Shown piece after piece: positions 1 through 4,846 of a DNA stretch of 5,494 nucleotides. The position numbers and the translations under genes were made by a program. This DNA is from an uncultured Ruminococcus sp. (GTDB taxonomy: Bacteria; Bacillota; Clostridia; Oscillospirales; Acutalibacteraceae). Under the pieces are notes generated by a model. The model was not told the DNA's origin. It saw only the letters and a program-made list of their open reading frames with translations, and made no database searches. The DNA is taken from positions 1 through 5,494 of the forward strand of contig CACYDZ010000086.1 in assembly GCA_902773265.1 (NCBI GenBank). Direction: 5' to 3'. Numbering within the stretch: position 1 is the stretch's first letter; every line of letters starts with the position of its first letter.

Positions 1-509
1 CGGAAAACGGCAGGGAAAAAAATGTTGTTCTCTGGCAGAGCGGTACATCTTATCTGTACTACTTTATTCACGGCTGGCTATACCGTGAAAACTGCTATCA
101 GTGTAAGTACGCCTCAGAACACCGCCCTGCGGATATCACACTCGGCGATTACTGGGGTATCGAAAAACAACACCCTGAATATCTGGACGATGCGTCAGGC
201 TGGAATGAAAGTAAAGGCATTTCTGTTATTATCGCCAATACGCCAAAGGGAAAACAGTTTATTGAACAAGCCCGAAACTCTATTGACCTGAAATCCAGTT
301 CTTTTGAAAAAGCGTCTTATGCCAACGGACAACTCAGACACCCTTGTGAAAAAGGTAAAAGAGATGAAATACTGGAGTTATATGCCCGTCAGGGGTGGGA
401 CGCTCTGGAAAAACGCTTTGTCAAAAAAACCGGACTTCGCAAACATTCCAGTCGGATAAAATCATTCATTCCCCGTAAATTGAAAAGATGGCTGAAAAGC
501 CGTATGTAG
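1..509 (+). CDS. FrhB/FdhB C-terminal domain protein, 3' part (partial)
   Basis: The reading frame is open from the window edge (first full codon at 3) to TAG at 507-509, giving 168 visible residues of a larger protein. It carries the C-terminal signature of the coenzyme F420 hydrogenase/dehydrogenase beta-subunit family: CYQCKYA at visible residues 31-37, then DITLGDYWGI at 44-53. The N-terminal ferredoxin-like part expected in this family lies outside the window. The tail (about residues 141-168) is strongly basic. In Firmicutes, family members that are not hydrogenase subunits are often found in exopolysaccharide or capsule clusters beside glycosyltransferases and pyruvyl transferases, and the next gene here is a glycosyltransferase. 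A role in glycan modification is therefore more likely than F420 metabolism, but the substrate is unknown. No methionine start is visible, so only the 3' part can be called. Confidence 0.85.
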   Translation, partial: ENGREKNVVLWQSGTSYLYYFIHGWLYRENCYQCKYASEHRPADITLGDYWGIEKQHPEYLDDASGWNESKGISVIIANTPKGKQFIEQARNSIDLKSSSFEKASYANGQLRHPCEKGKRDEILELYARQGWDALEKRFVKKTGLRKHSSRIKSFIPRKLKRWLKSRM

Positions 510-518
510 GAAAGGCGG
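508..518 (+). promoter_or_regulatory. Ribosome binding site deciding the glycosyltransferase start
   Basis: The purine-rich AGGAAAGGCGG lies 8 nt before the ATG at 527 and overlaps the stop of the preceding gene. The in-frame ATG at 488 has no comparable purine run before it, only TTGAAAAG next to the codon, and would add 13 residues that do not resemble the start of a GT-B fold. The 527 start is therefore preferred. Confidence 0.55.
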
Positions 519-526
519 AAAACACA

Positions 527-1648
527 ATGTCCTTAAAAGAACAGAATGTCCTTTTCTTTTCCCGAACAATGGGAATGGGAGGCACTTCCAATGTCATGAT
601 TCAGCTGTGCAAAATCCTGAAACCGAAAGTCAATAAGATTGTTGTCTGCTCCTTCGGCGGGGCAATGGTGGAAACGCTGGAAAATATGGGAATAAAACAT
701 ATCACCGTCAACGATGTCGGAAAACATACTCCGCTTAACTTTATCAGAATACTTCGTCAGGTGTCCGCCATCATTAAACAGGAAAATATCACCGTCATTC
801 ATACCCATCACAGAATGTCGGCTTTTTATACCGCTGTCTTAAAAAAGAAATATGATTTTGTCTTTATCAATACCTCTCACAACACTTTTACCGACAACAA
901 GGCTATGACACGCTTTGCCTATAAAAACGCCAATGTGATTGCGTGCGGTGAAATGGTAAAGGAAAATCTGACAGATTATTTCGGTATACCGTCCTCTCAG
1001 GTAACAGTTATCCATAATGTCATTGAAGCATTTGACGGTAATGTGACCCAAATTCCTCAACTGAAACAGCTCAAAGATGAGGGATATTATATTGTGGGAA
1101 ATGTGGGGCGTTTCGCCGAACAGAAAGGTATGGAATATTTTATTGCTTCTTACCCTCTTGTCAGAAAACAGACCGATAAAATTAAATATGTACTTATCGG
1201 TGACGGCGTGGACAGGGAAAAATTAAAACAACAGACCGCTGAACTTGGTATCGCTGACGATGTTATTTTTCTGGGATACAGGAGCGATGTACAGAATGTA
1301 CTTTCTCAGACAGATTTGCTGGTACTGAGTTCTTTGTGGGAGGGCTTTCCTCTGACACCAATAGAAGGCTTTTCTGTGGGAAGAACAGTGGTCGCAACAG
1401 CCGTAGACGGTACTAAAGAAATCGTTCATGATAATCAGAATGGTTTTCTGATTGAAGCAAGAAATCCACAGGCTATTGCAGAAAAAATATTGTTTCTTTT
1501 CCGCAGTCCCGAAACACAGAAAAAGTTTGAACAGGAAGCCTTCAATACCTTTCAGACAGAATACAGTTTTGCTTCTTTTGCGGAAAAGATATTGCAGTAT
1601 TATGCAGGGGCATTGCCCCCGCACTCCCATCAGGGGCGTTGCCCCTGA
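527..1648 (+). CDS. Glycosyltransferase, GT4-like (GT-B fold)
   Basis: A 373-residue protein from the ATG at 527, a normal length for a family 4 (group 1) retaining glycosyltransferase. It probably transfers a sugar from a nucleotide-sugar donor to a growing surface glycan at the inner face of the membrane. The N-terminal acceptor domain opens with a hydrophobic strand followed by a Gly-rich loop (MGMGGTS, residues 15-21); THHRM is at 93-97. The donor domain starts at GNVGRFAEQKG (191-201) and carries the EX7E motif WEGFPLTPIE with Glu272 and Glu280. No transmembrane segment is evident. It follows the FrhB-like gene by 17 nt and is probably co-transcribed with it. An alternative start at 488 would overlap that gene by 22 nt. 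The last 14 codons (1604-1645) and the stop derive from a hairpin repeat, so the native C-terminus was probably near the KILQYY segment. Donor and acceptor cannot be inferred. Confidence 0.9.
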   Translation: MSLKEQNVLFFSRTMGMGGTSNVMIQLCKILKPKVNKIVVCSFGGAMVETLENMGIKHITVNDVGKHTPLNFIRILRQVSAIIKQENITVIHTHHRMSAFYTAVLKKKYDFVFINTSHNTFTDNKAMTRFAYKNANVIACGEMVKENLTDYFGIPSSQVTVIHNVIEAFDGNVTQIPQLKQLKDEGYYIVGNVGRFAEQKGMEYFIASYPLVRKQTDKIKYVLIGDGVDREKLKQQTAELGIADDVIFLGYRSDVQNVLSQTDLLVLSSLWEGFPLTPIEGFSVGRTVVATAVDGTKEIVHDNQNGFLIEARNPQAIAEKILFLFRSPETQKKFEQEAFNTFQTEYSFASFAEKILQYYAGALPPHSHQGRCP

Positions 1649-1744
1649 ACCCCATCTGCATTTTTTCGATTAAAGGGCTTTGCCCTTTAAAATCCCATCA
1701 GGGGCGTTGCCCCTGAACCCCACGAACTTTTTGAAAAAAGTTCG
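1604..1744. repeat. Array of five hairpins, including a 30-bp direct repeat
   Basis: Five short inverted repeats occur within about 140 bp: GGGGC/GCCCC at 1607-1619, CAGGGGC/GCCCCTG at 1631-1647, TTAAAGGGC/GCCCTTTAA at 1670-1690, CAGGGGC/GCCCCTG again at 1699-1715, and CGAACTTTTT/AAAAAGTTCG at 1723-1744. The first four have 3-nt loops. Positions 1625-1654 and 1693-1722 are a perfect 30-bp direct repeat, each spanning one CAGGGGC hairpin and ending in AACCCCA. The array begins inside the glycosyltransferase gene and fills the gap between convergent genes, so it may stop transcription from either side, although none of the hairpins has a classic following T-tract. Confidence 0.8.
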
Positions 1745-1799
1745 ACAAAAACTTTTCATTGTCATAGCTGAATGTTTGCTAACCAATCCGAAAAATTTT
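1670..1799 (+). repeat. Dispersed intergenic repeat, copy 1
   Basis: About 130 bp that recurs at 4649-4776 in the same orientation. Order of parts: the TTAAAGGGC hairpin (1670-1690), a variable GC-rich hairpin (1699-1715), CCCCA, the AACTTTTT hairpin (1723-1744), then a long unpaired-looking stretch (1745-1799) ending in CCGAAAAATTTT. The stretch after the second hairpin matches copy 2 at all but about three positions, so the element is more than a hairpin terminator. It contains no believable coding region and no transposase. It lies between the convergent ends of the glycosyltransferase and copA. The remaining bases to the copA stop (1800-1856) hold nothing I can name. Confidence 0.8.
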
Positions 1800-1856
1800 T
1801 TTGAGAGGAGAATGAGTGGGATTTTAAACAGTGAAGCCCTTAACACAATCGAATTT

Positions 1857-2075
1857 TCAGAAAGGAAATTGTGACTGTTTGATTTCCACAACCGTATAAC
1901 CGGCTTCTGTAATGACCTTTTTAATGGTATCGTCTGAAACATCACCCTTGACAGTAGCTGTTTTCTTTTTGAGGTTCACGCTTGCCTTAACACCGTCAAT
2001 GTTGTTGAGTGCCTGTTCTACTCTGCCCGAACAGTGTCCGCACATCATACCATCAATCAATACTTTTTTTGTCAT
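1857..2075 (-). CDS. Possible CopZ-like copper chaperone made from an internal start in copA
   Basis: This is in frame with copA and shares its stop. The ATG at 2075-2073 (copA Met782) is preceded by GGAGG with an 8-nt spacer, and it falls exactly at the start of the C-terminal HMA domain. The product would be 72 residues, the usual size of free CopZ/Atx1-type chaperones. It begins MTKKVLIDGMMCGHC, with the copper-binding Cys pair at residues 12 and 15, and runs through the complete ferredoxin-like fold to the usual AGY ending near residue 60. Free chaperones deliver Cu+ to CopA. Internal initiation is inferred. It is equally possible that the site is a relic of a copA-copZ fusion and is now silent, with the domain acting only as part of the pump. 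Confidence 0.45.
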   Translation of the reverse strand: MTKKVLIDGMMCGHCSGRVEQALNNIDGVKASVNLKKKTATVKGDVSDDTIKKVITEAGYTVVEIKQSQFPF

Positions 2076-4418
2076 TGTGCTATCCTCCGTTTCCAGTTCA
2101 TCATTTTGAATAAGGATATTATCATCAGTAGAAAGAGTACTGCTCTCATCACTGTAATATCTGAATTCAGGTGTAAATCTGCGTAATCGCAAAGCATTTG
2201 TCACCACGCATACAGAACTCATACTCATCGCCAATGCACCATACATAGGGTTCATCTGCCAACCTAAAAGACTGTAAAATACACCACTTGCTATGGGTAT
2301 ACCAATAGAATTGTAAATCAATGCCCAGAAAAGATTTTCCTTAATATTTTTCATCGTTTTTCGGCTGAGCTGAATTAACCGCACAATATCTGTCAGATTA
2401 CTCTTGACAAGTACAACATCAGCACTTTCAATAGCAATATCCGTACCTGCCCCTATGGCAATACCGACATCAGCCCTGACAAGAGCAGGAGCGTCATTGA
2501 TACCGTCACCAACCATAGCAACAACTTTATGTTCAGCTTGTAACTGACGGACTTTTTCTTCTTTGTCCTGCGGAAGTACCTGTGCAAAGACTGTATCAAT
2601 ACCACAGCTGTCAGCAATCGCTTTGGCGGTAATCTGATTATCGCCGGTCAGCATAACAACATCAATGTTCATCTCTTTAAGTTCACGGACAGCAATTTTA
2701 CTTGTTTCTTTAATGACATCTGCCACAGCAATAATACCTATTATACGCTGATTTTCCGCAAAAAACAATGGTGTTTTTCCCTGTTGTGCAAAGTTTTCAA
2801 GAGTATCGTTAAATGGTTCCGTGTTGATATTTTGCATTTGCATCAGGCGGGTATTACCTGCAAAGAAAGTATTGCTTTCTATGATTGCCGATACCCCCAT
2901 ACCACCATAGTTTTCAAAATTGCTGACGGTAACAGCGGAATAATTTTTCTTTTCGCCGTATTCCACAACCGCTTTTGCCAGAGGGTGTTCAGATAAACTT
3001 TCGATGGAAGCAACAATATCAATAAATACTTTCCTGTCAAAGTCAAAGACCATAATATCAGTAACCTGTGGTTTTCCTGTGGTAAGTGTACCTGTTTTAT
3101 CGAGAACAACAGTATCAATTTTTCCTGAAGTTTCCAGACATTCAGCGGACTTAATCAAAATTCCCATTTGTGCCGAACGACCTGTACCCGTCATGATAGC
3201 GGTAGGCGTAGCCAGACCCAATGCACAAGGACATGATATGACAAGTACAGAAATTCCCGTTGACAAAGCAAATTCAAAAGTCTGTCCCACAAGTAACCAT
3301 ATAATTGCTGATACCAGAGCAATACCGATAACAATAGGAACAAATACGCCACTGATTTTGTCTGCAATTTTGGCAACAGGTGCTTTGGTAGCAGAGGCTT
3401 CTTCAACCAATCTGATAATCTGACTTAAAGTGCTGTCCTCACCGATTTTTGTCGCTTTGATTTCGACATAACCGCTTTTGTTGACAGTAGCACCTGTAAC
3501 CATATCGCCCTCATGTTTTTCAACAGGCATACTTTCTCCACTGATAACAGATTCGTCAACGGTACAGTCACCTTTGCTGATGATACCGTCAACAGGAATA
3601 CTCGCACCCGGTTTCACAACGACAATATCACCTTTGATAACATCGTTGATATCTATTTCCACAACAATTCCGTCACGGATAACGAAAGCACTCTTCGGTC
3701 TGAGATTGATAAGTCTGGTAATAGCATCCGTTGTTTTGCGTTTAGCACGGCTTTCCAGAAATTTACCGAGTGTAATCAAGGTCAGAATCATTCCGGCAGA
3801 TTCAAAATACAGGTTCATGGAATATTTTACAGCAATTTCGGGAATTTGATGACCGTATCCCCAACCTATACGGTAGATAGCGAAAATACCGTAAACAACA
3901 GACGCACCCGAACCAATCGCAATAAGGGAATCCATATTAGGACTGAGATGAAAGAGATTTCTGAATCCGTTTTTAAAATAATGAAAGTTAATGAACACAA
4001 TCGGAATGACTAATAAGAACTGAGTAAAAGCAAAAGTCAAGGCATTACCATCACCGTGAAGAAAATGAGGCAGAGGTAAACCTATCATATGTCCCATAGA
4101 AATATAAAAAAGAGGGAACAGAAATATTAAAGAGGAAATCAATCTTTTTTTGATTTGCGTTGTTTCATCTGTTACGGTATACGATTTTGGTTCAGGCGTA
4201 TTCTGATTTTTCAGACTTGCCCCATAGCCTGCCTTTGTTACAGCTGAAATAATATTGTCAACTGTCAAAATATTCGGGTCATAGTTTACCTCCATGCTGT
4301 TTGTCAGCAGATTGACAGATACATTTTCGACACCATCAAGTCCGGCAACTGTTTTTTCCACTCTGGCACTGCAGACAGCACAGGTCATACCTGTTATATA
4401 ATAGGTTTCTTTTTTCAT
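1857..4418 (-). CDS. copA: Copper-exporting P1B-type ATPase with N- and C-terminal HMA domains
   Basis: An 853-residue Cu+-translocating P-type ATPase that pumps cytoplasmic copper out using ATP. The N-terminal HMA domain (about residues 5-68) has GMTCAVC with Cys13 and Cys16. The actuator domain motif is SGES at 293-296, with Ser where many relatives have Thr. The membrane ion site CPC is at 396-398. The phosphorylation motif DKTGT starts at Asp440, the SEHPL motif of P1B pumps at 476-480, TGDN at 591-594 and GDGIND at 637-642. TM7 has Tyr702-Asn703, and TM8 has the MSxSS-type motif at 731-735; together with CPC these indicate Cu+ selectivity. About eight membrane segments are visible. After TM8 an acidic Ser/Asp-rich linker (about 750-781) leads to a second HMA domain (782-848, Cys793 and Cys796) that resembles the chaperone CopZ. 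A second HMA at the C-terminus is less common than tandem N-terminal copies. The ATG at 4418 has AAGGAG 7 nt upstream. It has its own promoter and no cop operon neighbour in the window. Confidence 0.96.
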   Translation of the reverse strand: MKKETYYITGMTCAVCSARVEKTVAGLDGVENVSVNLLTNSMEVNYDPNILTVDNIISAVTKAGYGASLKNQNTPEPKSYTVTDETTQIKKRLISSLIFLFPLFYISMGHMIGLPLPHFLHGDGNALTFAFTQFLLVIPIVFINFHYFKNGFRNLFHLSPNMDSLIAIGSGASVVYGIFAIYRIGWGYGHQIPEIAVKYSMNLYFESAGMILTLITLGKFLESRAKRKTTDAITRLINLRPKSAFVIRDGIVVEIDINDVIKGDIVVVKPGASIPVDGIISKGDCTVDESVISGESMPVEKHEGDMVTGATVNKSGYVEIKATKIGEDSTLSQIIRLVEEASATKAPVAKIADKISGVFVPIVIGIALVSAIIWLLVGQTFEFALSTGISVLVISCPCALGLATPTAIMTGTGRSAQMGILIKSAECLETSGKIDTVVLDKTGTLTTGKPQVTDIMVFDFDRKVFIDIVASIESLSEHPLAKAVVEYGEKKNYSAVTVSNFENYGGMGVSAIIESNTFFAGNTRLMQMQNINTEPFNDTLENFAQQGKTPLFFAENQRIIGIIAVADVIKETSKIAVRELKEMNIDVVMLTGDNQITAKAIADSCGIDTVFAQVLPQDKEEKVRQLQAEHKVVAMVGDGINDAPALVRADVGIAIGAGTDIAIESADVVLVKSNLTDIVRLIQLSRKTMKNIKENLFWALIYNSIGIPIASGVFYSLLGWQMNPMYGALAMSMSSVCVVTNALRLRRFTPEFRYYSDESSTLSTDDNILIQNDELETEDSTMTKKVLIDGMMCGHCSGRVEQALNNIDGVKASVNLKKKTATVKGDVSDDTIKKVITEAGYTVVEIKQSQFPF
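2084..2088 (-). promoter_or_regulatory. Internal Shine-Dalgarno before the C-terminal HMA domain of copA
   Basis: On the minus strand the sequence GGAGGATAGCACAATG places GGAGG 8 nt before an in-frame ATG. By eye it is at least as close to the anti-Shine-Dalgarno as the gene's own AAGGAG. It is encoded in the Thr-Glu-Asp-Ser-Thr stretch of the acidic linker, where synonymous codons could have avoided it. Presence of the motif is certain; its use in translation is inferred. Confidence 0.6.
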
Positions 4419-4425
4419 ACATTCA

Positions 4426-4431
4426 CTCCTT
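4426..4431 (-). promoter_or_regulatory. Ribosome binding site of copA
   Basis: The minus strand reads AAGGAG, then a 7-nt spacer TGAATGT, then ATG at 4418-4416. This fixes the start of copA, because the first HMA domain begins only a few residues later. Confidence 0.85.
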
Positions 4432-4459
4432 GTTACTAAAATTAGTTTTCTATAACTTA

Positions 4460-4487
4460 ATTATATAGCCAAAAATAATTTTGTCAA
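4460..4487 (-). promoter_or_regulatory. SigA-type promoter of copA
   Basis: The minus strand has a perfect -35 box TTGACA (4487-4482), a 16-nt spacer and a perfect -10 box TATAAT (4465-4460). Transcription would start near 4453, leaving a leader of roughly 35 nt. Two AT-rich dyads lie nearby: CTATA/TATAG at 4450-4468 over the -10 box, and ACTAA/TTAGT at 4435-4446 in the leader. Either could be a repressor site. I see no CopY box (TACAnnTGTA) and no GC-rich CsoR-type operator, so the copper sensor cannot be named. Confidence 0.85.
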
Positions 4488-4518
4488 GATAATCGGGAAT
4501 GCTGTTTCCGAACCTATG

Positions 4519-4558
4519 TTAAGGACTGTCGGACAGTTTCTGTGTTTCCGACCCTTAA
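4519..4558. other. Nested inverted repeats upstream of the copA promoter
   Basis: TTAAGG (4519-4524) pairs with CCTTAA (4553-4558), and GTCGGA (4528-4533) pairs with TCCGAC (4547-4552). Together these form a 12-bp stem with a 3-nt bulge and a 13-nt loop. Inside the left arm a second perfect dyad, ACTGTC-G-GACAGT (4525-4537), excludes the larger pairing. TGTTTCCGA also occurs twice, 40 bp apart (4503 and 4543). The block lies about 30-70 bp upstream of the -35 box of copA, so it could bind an activator or repressor, or be the remains of an older element. The function is unknown. Confidence 0.45.
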
Positions 4559-4607
4559 AAATAAGTTTTGGGAAAAATAATCCGAACGCATTTTCAAAAA
4601 AGTAAGT

Positions 4608-4631
4608 CAAAATCTGCTTACACAGATTTTG
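4608..4631. other. Hairpin CAAAATCTG/CAGATTTTG, possible + strand terminator
   Basis: A perfect 9-bp inverted repeat with a 6-nt loop (CTTACA) is followed on the + strand by TTTGGAGTTTTT. No + strand gene lies upstream to need a terminator, and the stem is AT-rich. It may simply be part of the border of the adjacent repeat. Confidence 0.35.
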
Positions 4632-4648
4632 TTTGGAGTTTTTATCCG

Positions 4649-4776
4649 TTAAAGGGCTTCGCCCTTTAAAACACAGACGGGCTCTCCCCCCTTGACCCCA
4701 CAACTTTTTGAAAAAAAGTTGACAAAAACTTTTCATTGTCATAACTGAATGTTTGCTAATCCATCCGAAAAATTTT
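4649..4776 (+). repeat. Dispersed intergenic repeat, copy 2
   Basis: The second copy of the element at 1670-1799, in the same orientation. TTAAAGGGC TTC GCCCTTTAA (4649-4669) differs from copy 1 only in its loop. The middle GC-rich hairpin has decayed to GGG-CTCT-CCC. The AACTTTTT hairpin (4701-4721) keeps a 9-bp stem although each arm lacks one base present in copy 1. From 4722 to 4776 the match to copy 1 is nearly complete. It sits just past the terminator of the next gene and upstream of the copA promoter, so copA is bracketed by direct copies. Confidence 0.8.
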
Positions 4777-4790
4777 CATAACTAAAGAAA

Positions 4791-4821
4791 GAAAGACTTC
4801 CACTTTATAGGGAAGTCTTTC
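4791..4821 (-). terminator. Rho-independent terminator of the carbohydrate-binding protein gene
   Basis: The minus strand forms an 11-bp perfect stem, GAAAGACTTCC pairing with GGAAGTCTTTC around a 9-nt loop, followed by the T-rich tail TTTCTTTAGTT. It begins 25 nt after the TAA at 4849-4847. It separates this gene from copA, which therefore depends on its own promoter. Confidence 0.8.
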
Positions 4822-4846
4822 CTGGAGATGAATGTATATAAGGGGG

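Noticed and set aside
22..291. Open frame on the + strand, 89 codons
   Set aside because: It overlaps the FrhB-like gene in another frame. That frame carries the family motifs, while this one gives no recognisable protein.
1604..1722. Possible CRISPR array, because of short spaced repeats
   Set aside because: There are only two 30-bp copies with a hairpin core, no set of equal-length unique spacers and no cas genes.
1805..1874. AGGAG close to an ATG at 1812 opening a 20-codon + strand frame
   Set aside because: The spacing is too short for a good site, the peptide is unrecognised, and the frame runs into the end of copA.
1670..1945. Minus-strand open frame whose peptide start (MTMKSFC...FFKK) recurs at 4461-4742
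   Set aside because: Both come from the repeat read backwards. Indels between the copies change the frame after about 13 residues while the hairpin stays intact, so the constraint is structural and not coding.
2064..2075. Run of seven A next to the internal copA ATG as a frameshift or slippage site
   Set aside because: Both flanking coding segments are already in the same frame, so slippage would only disrupt the HMA domain, and no alternative product is apparent.
3004..4013. Long open frames antisense to copA, up to 166 codons
   Set aside because: They are shadows of the copA reading frame, with Ser/Thr/Ile-rich translations, no ribosome-binding sites and no family resemblance.
4719..4747. 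TTGACA in repeat copy 2 as a + strand promoter
   Set aside because: There is no acceptable -10 box at 16-18 nt, copy 1 has TTCGACA instead, and no + strand gene follows.
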